From positions 145,800 to 209,799 of the forward strand of contig PHBU01000012.1 in NCBI GenBank assembly GCA_002840685.1: a stretch of 64,000 bases of DNA, given 5' to 3'. The notes under the pieces were generated by a model. The model worked only from the letters and a program-made list of their open reading frames with translations, was not told the DNA's origin and made no database searches. This document shows positions 27,188 through 38,994 of the stretch, one piece after another. A program made the translations under genes and the position numbers. Numbering within the stretch: the stretch's first letter is position 1; each line of letters starts with the position of its first letter. Source of the DNA: Chloroflexi bacterium HGW-Chloroflexi-6. GTDB taxonomy: Bacteria > Chloroflexota > Anaerolineae > Anaerolineales > Villigracilaceae.

Positions 27188-28432
27188 ATGAAGAAAATCT
27201 TAATATTGAGCGTTTTGTTTTTGGTTGTATTTGGGCTTTCGGCTTGTAATATGCCAGCCACACTCCCCACTTGCCCCACTGATGGATTGCTTGTGCCTGT
27301 CCTGGTTTCCCCAGCGGATGGCGCTGTGGTCACCTCCACGCTCCCGACTCTGACCTGGGTTTACCCTGACTCGGCCTGCAACCCAGAAGGCTACCGCATC
27401 GACCTGTCCATCGACGAAACCTTTGCCGATACCAGCCTGAGCGGCGGGACGGGCAACCCATCCACCTCCTGGTCGCCGGGGAGTGACTTGCAAGCCTGCC
27501 AGGTTTATCACTGGCGCATTGCCGCTATTAATGGAACTACCCTGGGAGCCTTCTCAGAAGCGCAGAGCTTCAGGGTCGAGACCGGAGTCGAATGCCCGCC
27601 GGTTGCTCCCCCTCCCTCGGCCAGTATCAACGGGATCGTCTGGCACGATCTGTGCGCTTTGCCTGACGGCCCGCTGCCGGACCCGCTTCCGGCCGGGTGT
27701 GTGGCTGCCCCTGGCGGTGGTGCCCAGGCCAACGGCATTCGCGAACCGGGTGAACCTGGTATCGCCGGCGTCGAAGTCCGCTTGCATTTTGGGGCCTGCA
27801 CCGACCCGGTTGTTGCCAGCCAGAACACGGGCGCTCTCGGCGAATATACTTTTGATGGCATCCTGGCTTTTGGCCCGCACTGTGTTTCGGTGGATGCGTC
27901 GTCAACCGTCAACGAACCAATTCTCGTCCCCGGCGGCTGGACCTTTCCCGCCGGAACCACTGGCGCGCTGGCCTCGGCCGCTGCCAGCCTGGATAGCGGC
28001 AGTAATATCGAGCAGGATTTTGGCTGGGATCACCAGTTCCTGCCGGCTGCCGCAGCGCCCACTGCGACGGCTGCCGCCGTCCCAACCACCGCGCCTTTGA
28101 GCGATGGATTCAATGTCACCGTTGGCGCCAATTGCCGGCAAGGGCCAGCGACAGTTTACGATGTCGTGGTTGCCTTCGCAGCCGGGACGTCACTCAGAGT
28201 GGTTGGCCGCAACACTGACAGTAGTTGGTGGCTGGTGGAAGTGAATAGCACGGCGCGCTGCTGGATTTCGAATGTCACCGGGCAGTTTGTTGGTAATGCC
28301 GCAGCGATCCCGGTGGTTGCCGCACCGCCCACCCCAACGCCGGGTGCACCGACTGCCACATCCACCCCAACACTGGACCCAAGTGCTCCCACCCCGACCG
28401 AGACACCCACTCCGACAGCTACCCCAAAATAG
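27188..28432 (+). CDS. Secreted lipoprotein with Ig/FnIII-like, SdrD_B-like and SH3-like domains
   Basis: A 414-residue surface lipoprotein. The signal peptide ends FGLSAC (Cys about 20). A beta-sandwich domain of the kind with a W-Y-E-like strand (PTLTWVYPDSACN, then YHWRIAAING) covers about residues 35-130. A SdrD_B-like segment follows (SINGIVWHDLC, GIREPGEPGIAGVEVRL and GEYTFDGI, about 145-265). An SH3-like segment (VGANCRQGPATVYDVV, then WWLVEV and CWISNVTGQF) covers about 310-370. The C-terminal tail is Thr/Pro rich. Many Cys suggest disulfides. Fits a cell-wall-exposed structural or adhesive protein; exact role unknown. Confidence 0.85.
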   Translation: MKKILILSVLFLVVFGLSACNMPATLPTCPTDGLLVPVLVSPADGAVVTSTLPTLTWVYPDSACNPEGYRIDLSIDETFADTSLSGGTGNPSTSWSPGSDLQACQVYHWRIAAINGTTLGAFSEAQSFRVETGVECPPVAPPPSASINGIVWHDLCALPDGPLPDPLPAGCVAAPGGGAQANGIREPGEPGIAGVEVRLHFGACTDPVVASQNTGALGEYTFDGILAFGPHCVSVDASSTVNEPILVPGGWTFPAGTTGALASAAASLDSGSNIEQDFGWDHQFLPAAAAPTATAAAVPTTAPLSDGFNVTVGANCRQGPATVYDVVVAFAAGTSLRVVGRNTDSSWWLVEVNSTARCWISNVTGQFVGNAAAIPVVAAPPTPTPGAPTATSTPTLDPSAPTPTETPTPTATPK

Positions 28433-28453
28433 TAAAAATTTTGAGCATCGTGC

Positions 28454-29656
28454 TCAATTGTCGCCAATAGCCCCCAGCAACCGTTCCAGTTTTTCCGCCA
28501 GGGCTTCGCGGCTGAAATGTTCCTCGAGATAAGATCGCCCGGCCAGGCCCATCCGCAAGGCTTCATCGCGGTTTGCGGCCAGCCGGGCGATTGCTTCGGC
28601 CAGCGCAGCCGGATCGCCGGGTTGCGCAAAAACGCCACAGTCTGCCGCCTCGACCACCTCGCGAATCACCCCGTCGATCGCCAACACCACCGGGCGGCCC
28701 GCCGCCATGTAATCGAAAACCTTGTTCGGGTAAGTGGTTTTGTACTCGTCGAGCGGCTTCAAGATCGCCAGGCAGGCATCCGCCCCAGCCAGGGCCGTTG
28801 CCATCTCGTTTTTCGGCACCGGTGGCAAAAAGGTCACATTTTTCAAGCCCATTTCAGTTGCAAGCGCCTGCAAGTTGGCTTTTTCTTTTCCATCCCCCAA
28901 AAAAACAAAGCGATACCTGAAATCCTTTTCGAGCAGCTTGGCGGCCTCCAGCACTACCGTCAGATCATTCGAGATTCCGTGCGCCCCGGCGTACAGAACC
29001 ACAAATTTATTCTTCAGGTAATTTTTCTGGCGGAAGGTATGCCCGTTATCGAGCGGATTGAACATCTCGGGATCGGCCCCGTTCGGGATGAGTTCGACGG
29101 AGCGCGCTCCGCGACCCCGCACATGCTCCACATAGCCCGGACTGTTAACCATCATCCGGTCGGCGCGCCGGTAGAGAAATTTTTCCAGCCAGAAGGAGAG
29201 TTTAATCAGCGTTGGGCTTTTCAGCACCCCGACAGCGATTGCAAAATCTGGCCACAGGTCGCGCACCTCGAACAGGAATTTGGCTCCCTTGAGCCGCGCC
29301 AGCAGCCAGGCTGTCACCCCCTGAAAGATCGGCGGCGATGTGCCCCAGATCACATCCACATTCCTGACGCCCAGCCCAATGAAGAACGATGAAACCATGA
29401 ATGAGACAAAGGCAAAAACACGATGCACGAAAGATTTGTGCAGGGCGCGGTAGGTGTAAGCGCGCAAGATCGTGATATCCCCCCCTATTTTCGCAGAAGA
29501 GGGGGGGGCTGCATTTCCTGTCAAATAACTGACCGGCGAAGCGATCACCGTTACGCGGTGACCTTTTGAAACCAAAAAACGCGCCAGTTCATGGTGGCGC
29601 GTACCGCCCGGTTCGTCGAGCGCGGCAAAAGCTTGATGGATGAGAAGGATGTGCAT
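28454..29656 (-). CDS. Glycosyltransferase family 4
   Basis: A 400-residue GT-B fold glycosyltransferase. The N-terminus MHILLIHQAF is followed by GGTRHHELARFLVSKGHRV. The donor-binding C-terminal half has FVVLYAGAHGISNDL, then FLGDGKEKANL, and the ExxxxxE-type loop PNKVFDYMAAGRPVVLAID. I start at MHILLIH (29656); seven upstream codons are in frame. It follows a heparinase-like gene by 39 bases. Fits polysaccharide or exopolymer synthesis; the sugar is unknown. Confidence 0.93.
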   Translation of the reverse strand: MHILLIHQAFAALDEPGGTRHHELARFLVSKGHRVTVIASPVSYLTGNAAPPSSAKIGGDITILRAYTYRALHKSFVHRVFAFVSFMVSSFFIGLGVRNVDVIWGTSPPIFQGVTAWLLARLKGAKFLFEVRDLWPDFAIAVGVLKSPTLIKLSFWLEKFLYRRADRMMVNSPGYVEHVRGRGARSVELIPNGADPEMFNPLDNGHTFRQKNYLKNKFVVLYAGAHGISNDLTVVLEAAKLLEKDFRYRFVFLGDGKEKANLQALATEMGLKNVTFLPPVPKNEMATALAGADACLAILKPLDEYKTTYPNKVFDYMAAGRPVVLAIDGVIREVVEAADCGVFAQPGDPAALAEAIARLAANRDEALRMGLAGRSYLEEHFSREALAEKLERLLGAIGDN

Positions 29657-29695
29657 ATCTCTGCTTCCGGAGTACAAAGTCGGGAAACGCTGGAC

Positions 29696-31642
29696 TTACC
29701 CTGGAAAAATAAATTCTGTCAAAAAAACAACATTCTCCGCAGATTGTACTTCAACCGCCAGCGAAAGCGCGGGAGTTTTGACAGCGTAGGTTGGCGAGAA
29801 CCAGCCGCGCAGGGGATCGATATCGCCGGCGCGGGCCAGGGAACAATTGGTAATTGGTGATTGGGGAGTGGTAATTTGCAAGTTCAGCCAGCCGTTCGGT
29901 AGTTTTAACCTGATATTTAATTTTTCATCGCTTGTTTCCATCTCATATTCGCCATCCGGCAGCAGCCAGTGCAGCCTGAATGTATGCGGCTTGCTGCGCA
30001 GGTTGAGCAGTTCATCTTCGACCTGCCAGTGATCGGGAGTCAGCGCGGTTACAACGCGGGTATGTCGCACCCCCAGCCGGGAATAGGCATAATGCCGGGC
30101 GGAAATGCTCCCGCCGGCAGATTTGACTCTCAGCCCATCGACCCGGTCGAGGTAGAGAAAGCGTCCGGCGCGGGTGAACTGGTCAAGGCCATCTACGGTA
30201 ACGGTATTGTGGTGCAGGGCCGAGGTCAGGGGATTGTCCCAGGGGGGCGGGGCATTGTATTGGAAGGTGCCAGGGTCGAGGGTGATGTTCTGTCCGCGCC
30301 ACCACAGGTCGAGATTCAGCAAATCGGCATGGCCGGGGCGCGAACGCAAGCGCGCTGTGCGCAGGTAAGCCCAGCTCTGACCGGAGGCTTGCAGGGTGGT
30401 CGGGTAGATGCCTAAAATCCGCAAATCGGAGGGCGTCGCCGCCTCCACTTTCAACCTTTGACCTTCGACATTAAACCAGAGCGACATCTCATCCCATGCG
30501 CCGGGCGGCAGGCTGTAGCCGAGAAAAGCGCGCGCCGCGGCCTGCACCACGGGACGGTAATCTTCGATGGGCTGGTTGGTCAGCGGGAAAATATATGCGC
30601 CATCGTTGGGCCCGAGGTTGGGAACTTTTCCGCTCTCGAAGTCGAGCAGGCAGAACAGCCAGTGCGCCGCCAGAGACAGGTTTTCGCGCGCAATCGGTGT
30701 CAGGTGCGAAGTATCGGGTATCAGGTTTTTTCCTGACCCCTGAACCCTGACACCTGACACCCATCTTACCCATAATGCAGTTTGCAGCATCAGGCGGTGG
30801 TAGTTGGTTGAATGCTGGATGTATTCACCGCTCGAATCGATTTGATGCTTGAAGCACCACGCGAGCCATTTCTGACCGGTCTTGCGCCAACTTGCGGATT
30901 GGGGGTGGTCGGGCAGGGCCAGCGCGGCGGTGTAGAGCGCGGCGGCTTCGGTCAGCAGGTGGTTGTTGTTCTGGGCACGGGCATAAACCACGGTCGGGAC
31001 GATACGGCTGGCGTGCAGACCGATCGCAGCCGCGAGGGCAGCGAGGCGTATCGGGGTAGTATGTTCCGAATTGCCGAAAACGGCCCCGGCCCAGGCCAGG
31101 GCAATTAAACGCAGGCCGACTTCTTGTCCGGATGTCCAATTTTCCCCGAAAAAAGGCGGGTTTTCGGCCTGAAAGATCTCAAAATAGCGCCAGAAAGCGG
31201 CCGGGTAGATTTCGTTACCGGTCGCCAGCCAGGCGCGGCCCAGGGGGAAGGCCCAGCCGAAGCGGGCAGGTTCCCAAACATGTTTAATGTCTGTGGGGTG
31301 CGGGCGGGTTTCGAGCTTCGTCCAGTGGGTTTTCGGCGAGGGCGGGGTAAGTTGGATGGGGACGGGCGGCCCGCCAAAGGCGCGGAATTGCCCGCTGACG
31401 ATTTCATCGGCGGCCTGGCGCAGCAGCGATAAACCGCCTGGGCCGAGGCTGGAGAGCAGTTTTTCGCGTTCAGGCAGTGGCAGCGGAAAATTGAATGGGG
31501 CGGGTTGGGCTTGGGTGTTTTCGCTGCGCCGGTAATGACCGCTTTTCAGGCCAAGTTTATAGAGCGCGAGCAGTCCAACCTGGGTTGGGCCAAGCTCGCG
31601 CAGGGCTTTCAGGGCAGTGAGGAGGCGTTGACTGATTTTCAT
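29696..31642 (-). CDS. Heparinase II/III-family protein
   Basis: A 648-residue protein with an alginate-lyase/heparinase-like architecture. The N-terminal alpha/alpha toroid contains NNNHLLTEAAALYTAALALP, and the C-terminal beta-sandwich contains DLWWRGQNITLDPGTFQYNA and HHNTVTVDGLDQ. In Gram-type-diverse bacteria such genes sit in capsule or EPS clusters next to GT4 enzymes, as here. Its ATG overlaps the stop of the M50-like gene by four bases (ATGA). Confidence 0.88.
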   Translation of the reverse strand: MKISQRLLTALKALRELGPTQVGLLALYKLGLKSGHYRRSENTQAQPAPFNFPLPLPEREKLLSSLGPGGLSLLRQAADEIVSGQFRAFGGPPVPIQLTPPSPKTHWTKLETRPHPTDIKHVWEPARFGWAFPLGRAWLATGNEIYPAAFWRYFEIFQAENPPFFGENWTSGQEVGLRLIALAWAGAVFGNSEHTTPIRLAALAAAIGLHASRIVPTVVYARAQNNNHLLTEAAALYTAALALPDHPQSASWRKTGQKWLAWCFKHQIDSSGEYIQHSTNYHRLMLQTALWVRWVSGVRVQGSGKNLIPDTSHLTPIARENLSLAAHWLFCLLDFESGKVPNLGPNDGAYIFPLTNQPIEDYRPVVQAAARAFLGYSLPPGAWDEMSLWFNVEGQRLKVEAATPSDLRILGIYPTTLQASGQSWAYLRTARLRSRPGHADLLNLDLWWRGQNITLDPGTFQYNAPPPWDNPLTSALHHNTVTVDGLDQFTRAGRFLYLDRVDGLRVKSAGGSISARHYAYSRLGVRHTRVVTALTPDHWQVEDELLNLRSKPHTFRLHWLLPDGEYEMETSDEKLNIRLKLPNGWLNLQITTPQSPITNCSLARAGDIDPLRGWFSPTYAVKTPALSLAVEVQSAENVVFLTEFIFPG

Positions 31643-32400
31643 AATAAGGCGTTTGCCGGGGCGCTTTTACACCACAACCAGATCCCCAGGCCAGCCAGCA
31701 GGTAGATCAGCAAGACCGGCAGCGAATAGCCGAAAACAGATACGAAGAACCGGTTTTCCTGGTTGACCATTTCGCGGACCCAGCCATCGCTGAGATTGAG
31801 TGTCAGGCCGCTCAGGGCACTGCCCAGGAAGGCGGCCCCCAGCCAGCGCAGACGGTCTTGCCCGTTGGGCAGGCTGCGCAAGCCCAACACCATACAGGTC
31901 AGGAAGATCAGCGTGAACACAATTACGATGGCGGGTTGGGACAGCTCGAGCCGATAGGCGATATCGTACTCGTCACCGTAGGGGCGCAGGGGGTTGCGCA
32001 GGTAGTAGAGCGACATGGATAATGACATGACCAGGCAAAGCATCAACCCTGTTTGCGAAACGGCCGGGCGGGCGCTTTTGCGGGCCTGCCACAGTCCGAT
32101 GAGCGCAACGAAAATAGAGGCAACTGGCCCGCCAGCCGAGAAGACGGCCTGTTGAATGTTATCGCTCGGGTAGCGGCTGACCCTGAACCAGCCGGGGCTG
32201 CCGCCTGTGTCACGGATCTCTTGCCAGTTTTCGGGGTGTGAGGGCGGGCCATCTTCCCAGCGCTGTACCAAGCCGATAAAACCCCAGGTGGGGTTGCAGT
32301 TGAGCGCATGGCAGACCAGCATATGCCCGGTTTCGTGAGCGGCCTGGGCAAGAATGTTGATCAGGATGGCAAGCAGGAGAAGTTGGGAGAATCCTTTCAC
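31639..32400 (-). CDS. M50-like integral membrane protein with HExxH motif
   Basis: A 253-residue membrane protein with about six hydrophobic segments. An HExxH zinc motif (HETGH, residues about 22-26) sits in the first membrane helix, and FSAGGPVAS in a later one resembles the GPxxN-type motif of M50 site-2 proteases. An Asp-rich loop PYGDEYDIAY could supply the third ligand, which I cannot verify. It lies 7 bases after ligA and overlaps the heparinase-like gene. Likely a membrane metalloprotease fold, activity uncertain. Confidence 0.7.
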   Translation of the reverse strand: MKGFSQLLLLAILINILAQAAHETGHMLVCHALNCNPTWGFIGLVQRWEDGPPSHPENWQEIRDTGGSPGWFRVSRYPSDNIQQAVFSAGGPVASIFVALIGLWQARKSARPAVSQTGLMLCLVMSLSMSLYYLRNPLRPYGDEYDIAYRLELSQPAIVIVFTLIFLTCMVLGLRSLPNGQDRLRWLGAAFLGSALSGLTLNLSDGWVREMVNQENRFFVSVFGYSLPVLLIYLLAGLGIWLWCKSAPANALL

Positions 32401-32407
32401 AACGCGA

Positions 32408-34564
<2,157 letters not shown>

Positions 34565-35548
34565 TTACACAGATACTGGCGATTTTTCGGGCGCGTGGGC
34601 CGCCTTGTAACGTTCAAAAACATCCCGGTAGGGCGCATGAAGGCGCGTCTGGCTTTCGCGCAGCAGCATCGAAAGCAGTTCGGCCCCCAATACCATCTCG
34701 GCATGCTGTAGCACGATCTCAAGCAGGCGTTGGTAAACCTGCCCGGCCTGTTCTGGTGATGAAAAAACAGCCTGGTCGGTAATATTATGAGCAGAAACCG
34801 TGATATTCCAGCCGTTGGCCGATGCTGCAAAATTCATCTCACGCACGATCGTATTGACCACCAGCCGGCCGGTCAGTTCTTCAAACCGTTGAAACAGGTG
34901 CGACACCTGCCAGGTAAAAGCATGGTGCAGGAAGTATTCATCCCAGGCAGGGCCGGTGTTTCGGCTGTCGTAGATTTTTAGTTTGCAGCGGGTTTCCTTC
35001 CAGCCGTACAGAGCCGTCATGCTCCCGGCGCTATGCAAAATCTGGTTGGATGCGATGAAAAGCGTATGACGCGCCGGCTGGCCGCCGCCCGGTAAAAGCG
35101 CCAGTCCCTGAGCGCTGGGCCAGGAGATGTGGGCCAGCCCCGGCGCGGTTTGCAGCCCGGTTTCTTCGATGGCTTTTTCCAACTGCCCCGGCCGGATGGC
35201 GGTGGCGGTTTCATCTTGTGGCTGCTCGAGCAGAATTTTTACCATTCGCGCGGTATGCGGGGTCAGCGCCAGGACGCGGACTCGCAAGGTGGATCGTTTA
35301 TTCGGTAAAACGCTGAACAGGTCGCCGGTATCGAGGCGGCTGGGGGCGGGGCCGAGGCTGTAAATGTTGATAACCTGTCCGCGCACCAAGACCGCCGCCA
35401 GGTTGGCTCGAGGCGCCAGCCCGATCTCCAAAACACAGGTTTGGAAGTCGCCCTGGCGGGTTTGCAAGGCATTGGCAAACTCAGCCCGCGACAAAAGTTG
35501 CCAATCGCTGTTGGTGGCATGGAACAGGCAAAACGGATTCTTTTTCAC
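34565..35548 (-). CDS. Unrecognised protein, paralog of the gene at 38035
   Basis: A 327-residue soluble protein with no signal peptide or membrane helix. N-terminal half (about 1-190) is alpha/beta with GLALLPGGGQPARHT and a GQVINIYSLG strand; C-terminal half begins AWDEYFLHHAF (201) and is helical, with LTGRLVVNTIVREMNFAA, NGWNI and AEMVLGAELLSMLLRE. The same ordered blocks occur in the protein at 38035. I recognise no known family. It lies 42 bases upstream of ligA, whose promoter occupies the gap, so co-transcription is not required. Confidence 0.8.
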   Translation of the reverse strand: MKKNPFCLFHATNSDWQLLSRAEFANALQTRQGDFQTCVLEIGLAPRANLAAVLVRGQVINIYSLGPAPSRLDTGDLFSVLPNKRSTLRVRVLALTPHTARMVKILLEQPQDETATAIRPGQLEKAIEETGLQTAPGLAHISWPSAQGLALLPGGGQPARHTLFIASNQILHSAGSMTALYGWKETRCKLKIYDSRNTGPAWDEYFLHHAFTWQVSHLFQRFEELTGRLVVNTIVREMNFAASANGWNITVSAHNITDQAVFSSPEQAGQVYQRLLEIVLQHAEMVLGAELLSMLLRESQTRLHAPYRDVFERYKAAHAPEKSPVSV

Positions 35549-35711
35549 AATCCTATGCTAACACAAGCTTATTTTTACAATCGTACAGCCTCATTTCAAG
35601 CTGATGACAGGTTTGTAATGAATGCTATAAATTCATATCAAATCCCACTATTTTGACAAAACACCTGTAAAATGGGATGGAGAAAGCATCAACTTTCACA
35701 CCGGAGAAAAC

Positions 35712-37145
35712 ATGAGTCATTCATTGGCAAATGAGCAGGCCCCCCAACAAAATGACAAGCGCGAAATTTTTGGTTGGGGCATGTACGATTGGGCCAACTC
35801 GGCCTTCAGCACCACGGTCGGGACAGTTTTTCTCGGCCCGTACCTGGCTTCACTGGCCCGTGACGCTGCAAAATTGGAGTTCCTCGTCAAAAACGGCTTT
35901 GAGTGGACCGAGAAAATCGCCGCGCAATACCCGCTGACGGCCAGCCTGGGCGGTTTGCAGGTTGCTCCCGATTCCTTCCTGCCTTACTGTGTTTCGTTTT
36001 CGGTCGGTCTCCAGGTCTTGTTCCTGCCCATCCTTGGCGCAATTGCTGATTATTCACACATGCGCAAACAGATGATGCAGGTTTTTGCCACGGTTGGCGC
36101 GCTGGCAACCATTGGGTTATTTGTTGTTACCGGTGATTTATGGTGGCTTGGCGGCTTGCTCTACATCCTTGCCAACCTGGCCTTTGGCGCTGCGATGGTT
36201 TTTTACAATTCCTACCTGCCTGATATTGCCAGTGAAGAGAAACGCGATAGCGTCTCCTCCTACGGTTGGGCGATGGGCTACCTGGGCGGCGGATTGCTGC
36301 TACTGTTGAACCTGGCTTTCTATCAATTCAGGGAAACCCTGGGAGTTCCTACCGACCTGGCGGTGCGGATCAATCTTGCATCGGCTGGCCTGTGGTGGAT
36401 GGGTTTCTCGTTCATCACCTGGTCCAGGCTGCGTTCGCGCCGCGCCGCGCGGCCTTTGCCGGCTGGCGAAAATTATGTCAGCATCGGGTTCAAGCAGCTT
36501 GCGCAAACCCTGCGCGAAGTTAAACACTTTCCTGAAACGCTCAAATACCTGCTGGCTTATTTCCTGTATAACGACGGCATCCAAACCGTTATTGCGGTTT
36601 CTGCTACTTTTGCCGCGGCCCCGCTTATCAACGGTGGCCTGGAAGTGGATCAGGGCACGCTGACCATCGTCATCTTGATGATCCAGTTTGTTGCCTTTGG
36701 GGGCGCATTGATCTGGGGCCGGTTGGCCGGCAAAATTGGCGCGAAAGAGTCGATCATCGTCAGCCTGATCATTTGGGCCGGGGTGGTGATCTATGCTTAT
36801 GGCGGAATGTACGGCGACAGCCGTGTTACCCAGTTCTACATCCTTGGTTTTTTCATTGCCATGGTGATGGGCGGCAGTCAGGCCATCAGTCGCAGTCTGT
36901 TTGCGCAGATGATCCCGATCGGCAAGGAAGCTGAGTTTTACTCGTTCTATGAAATTTCTGAGCGCGGCACCTCCTGGGTTGGGCCGTTGCTCTTCGGGCT
37001 GATGAATCAGGTTTTTGGCAGCCTGCGCCCGGCCTTGCTTTCGCTCATTTTCTTCTTTGTGGCGGGGCTGATCATTCTGCCTTTCGTCAACGTTAAAAAG
37101 GCCATCGCGGATGTCAAAGCCTACGATATAGAGAAAAAGGCGTAG
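35712..37145 (+). CDS. MFS transporter of the UMF1/Atg22 family
   Basis: A 477-residue 12-helix transporter. The family signature is the N-terminal FGWGMYDWANSAFSTTVGTV, followed by the DIASEEKRDSVSSYGWAMGY block. Members are thought to export amino acids or other solutes, though bacterial substrates are mostly unknown. It is alone on its strand, divergent from the paralog at 34565 and ending at a strong bidirectional terminator. Confidence 0.92.
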   Translation: MSHSLANEQAPQQNDKREIFGWGMYDWANSAFSTTVGTVFLGPYLASLARDAAKLEFLVKNGFEWTEKIAAQYPLTASLGGLQVAPDSFLPYCVSFSVGLQVLFLPILGAIADYSHMRKQMMQVFATVGALATIGLFVVTGDLWWLGGLLYILANLAFGAAMVFYNSYLPDIASEEKRDSVSSYGWAMGYLGGGLLLLLNLAFYQFRETLGVPTDLAVRINLASAGLWWMGFSFITWSRLRSRRAARPLPAGENYVSIGFKQLAQTLREVKHFPETLKYLLAYFLYNDGIQTVIAVSATFAAAPLINGGLEVDQGTLTIVILMIQFVAFGGALIWGRLAGKIGAKESIIVSLIIWAGVVIYAYGGMYGDSRVTQFYILGFFIAMVMGGSQAISRSLFAQMIPIGKEAEFYSFYEISERGTSWVGPLLFGLMNQVFGSLRPALLSLIFFFVAGLIILPFVNVKKAIADVKAYDIEKKA

Positions 37146-37154
37146 GGTCGTCTG

Positions 37155-37196
37155 AATCAAAAACGGCGCGGATTTCAATCCGCGCCGTTTTTGATT
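37155..37196. terminator. Bidirectional terminator, 42-nt near-perfect palindrome
   Basis: Two 20-nt perfectly complementary arms around 2 bases, A-rich at one end and T-rich at the other. It lies between the convergent UMF1 and membrane-protein genes. Confidence 0.88.
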
Positions 37197-37203
37197 CCCA
37201 TCT

Positions 37204-38022
37204 TTATTGGGCGAATTCTTCAGTCTCTGAGCCGGTTTTGAGGAGCGTATATTGCCACCAGAACCCGAGCGCAAAAACAATGTAAGACAGGTTATAGGCC
37301 ATATCTGAGAGCAAGCGATAAAAATTGTCCTGCTCGACAGTAAAAACATATTGCCCGGTTTGTAACGATGCCGCATAGATCGCATCGGCAACCAACAAAG
37401 CAATGAAACCCCAGAAGGGTCGGGAGAGCCAGCCTTGCCCAAAGGTGCGCACCAAATATAAAGCAATCAGCGCCAGGGCCAGGTCGAGAACGGGGTACAG
37501 GTATTCGAGAAAACTTTCAACATCAAAAGCCCCGGAACGCCAGAACGTAAGTCCCAAGGCGAGGCCTGTCGCCAGCAGGTAAGCTGCGAAAGTATAAATA
37601 GCTAATTTCTTTTTTGTAAACCTGGATGAAAAGATCAATCGATATTGCTGAAAAAGCCCTACGAAGAGGAAAACATAGCCTATCAGATAGAACGGGTCTG
37701 CGATCGAAAAGGAGGGCACTTCGCTAATCGTCATGTTGAGAATTGCCCAAATGCCATCGCCAATGAAAAATAATCCAAACCCAACGATGAAGCAGCCCCA
37801 AATAAGCCTGGGTCCTTCGCCGCGTTCGTAGAATCCCAGCAGCTGCCATAGCAGTAAAACCGGATAAGCAGAAAAGACAAGGTAAATCAGGTTTAAGATT
37901 AGATCATTGCCGCTCCCCGAAAAAGGGGCAACCAGGTAAACCCAGGTATAAATTAAAAACAGCAAGACCATCACGGCCAGGAAGACAATAAGATTTTGCT
38001 TGGGTTGAGGGCTTTTAAACAT
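37204..38022 (-). CDS. Eight-helix membrane protein, unrecognised
   Basis: A 272-residue protein with about eight hydrophobic segments and short loops, ending in an acidic tail (TGSETEEFAQ). The shape resembles the membrane sensor part found in front of some bacterial diguanylate cyclases or kinases, but no output domain follows. It starts 12 bases after the unknown-family gene at 38035, so the two are likely one operon. Confidence 0.75.
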   Translation of the reverse strand: MFKSPQPKQNLIVFLAVMVLLFLIYTWVYLVAPFSGSGNDLILNLIYLVFSAYPVLLLWQLLGFYERGEGPRLIWGCFIVGFGLFFIGDGIWAILNMTISEVPSFSIADPFYLIGYVFLFVGLFQQYRLIFSSRFTKKKLAIYTFAAYLLATGLALGLTFWRSGAFDVESFLEYLYPVLDLALALIALYLVRTFGQGWLSRPFWGFIALLVADAIYAASLQTGQYVFTVEQDNFYRLLSDMAYNLSYIVFALGFWWQYTLLKTGSETEEFAQ

Positions 38023-38034
38023 TGCCAGTTATCC

Positions 38035-38982
38035 TTAGGGGGATGAAAAACCATCGATACTGGATAGAAGACTGGACACTTTGGCCCGGTTCTCTGGTAG
38101 TTCGTTGTTTAAATAATCACCTAACAAATACATCGCCAGCTTTTTGCCAATCGACAATGATATATGATGGAACATGTGTGCCAGGATATATTGATACGTT
38201 TTGTGATATTGTTTTGTGTCTGACAATGCCAGGTGGTCAATAATATGTCCTTTTCGAAATTCAATCGGCCAATCATTGCTTTTCGTAAAATGATAAATCG
38301 TTCGTTCCAACGACTGTGTCATGATTTTGCCGGTTAACAGACCGTAGCGATGCAAAACCACCTCACAAATTTCGCAGAAATAGCGGTGCAGAAGATATTC
38401 CTGCCAGGCCTCACTCTCAGCTGAAAAGGGGAAGTAAGCGGCTGAAAATTTAGAATTTAGGGATTCCAATAGCGTGGAGATCAATATTGGGTCTGCAACC
38501 AGTTCGCCGGATGAAATATCCACCACCTGGTCAACAGCTTTGCCTGAACCGGGGAAAAATACGAAAAATTGATCCTGACCGTGCTGCGCCCAGAGCATGC
38601 CGGGCTGCTTCAGATTTTGATAATTTTTCAGCATCACAACAAAATCCCCCGCGGCGTAGTTTTCAACGCCTGGCAGGGGATTAGCACTGAACCAAATTTT
38701 TGCCGCACGAATTGCAAAGTCTGGCAGGCAGCCATGTGAAATCTTCGCGCCAAACCAGTTGTCCTGCAGCGCTTTTTCAGTATCCAGCAAAGATACATTT
38801 TTGCCAGTGGCAACACAGCTTGGATAAAACTTCCCATCCACGATCAAGAAGTAGAAATTATGATCTGCCTGGCGTAATCTTGCCAGCGCATGATGATTGG
38901 GGTTTTGGTGCTCTTTCAATTCCTGCAAAAAAGAGGCGCCCAAACATACTTTCTCGGATGAAAGATAGTTTTCTCCAAACAT
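38035..38982 (-). CDS. Unrecognised protein, paralog of the gene at 34565
   Basis: A 315-residue soluble protein with the same block order as the protein at 34565: an N-terminal alpha/beta half with LIVDGKFYPSCVAT and FFVFFPGSGKAVDQVV, then AWQEYLLHRYF (192), LTGKIMTQSLERTIYHF, NDWPI and HHISLSIGKKLAMYLLGDYL. Shared positions include AW-EY-LH, LTG and the C-terminal G-L--LL pattern. Family unknown to me. It is the first gene of a pair with an eight-helix membrane protein. Confidence 0.8.
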   Translation of the reverse strand: MFGENYLSSEKVCLGASFLQELKEHQNPNHHALARLRQADHNFYFLIVDGKFYPSCVATGKNVSLLDTEKALQDNWFGAKISHGCLPDFAIRAAKIWFSANPLPGVENYAAGDFVVMLKNYQNLKQPGMLWAQHGQDQFFVFFPGSGKAVDQVVDISSGELVADPILISTLLESLNSKFSAAYFPFSAESEAWQEYLLHRYFCEICEVVLHRYGLLTGKIMTQSLERTIYHFTKSNDWPIEFRKGHIIDHLALSDTKQYHKTYQYILAHMFHHISLSIGKKLAMYLLGDYLNNELPENRAKVSSLLSSIDGFSSP

Positions 38983-38994
38983 GGTTCAACTATA

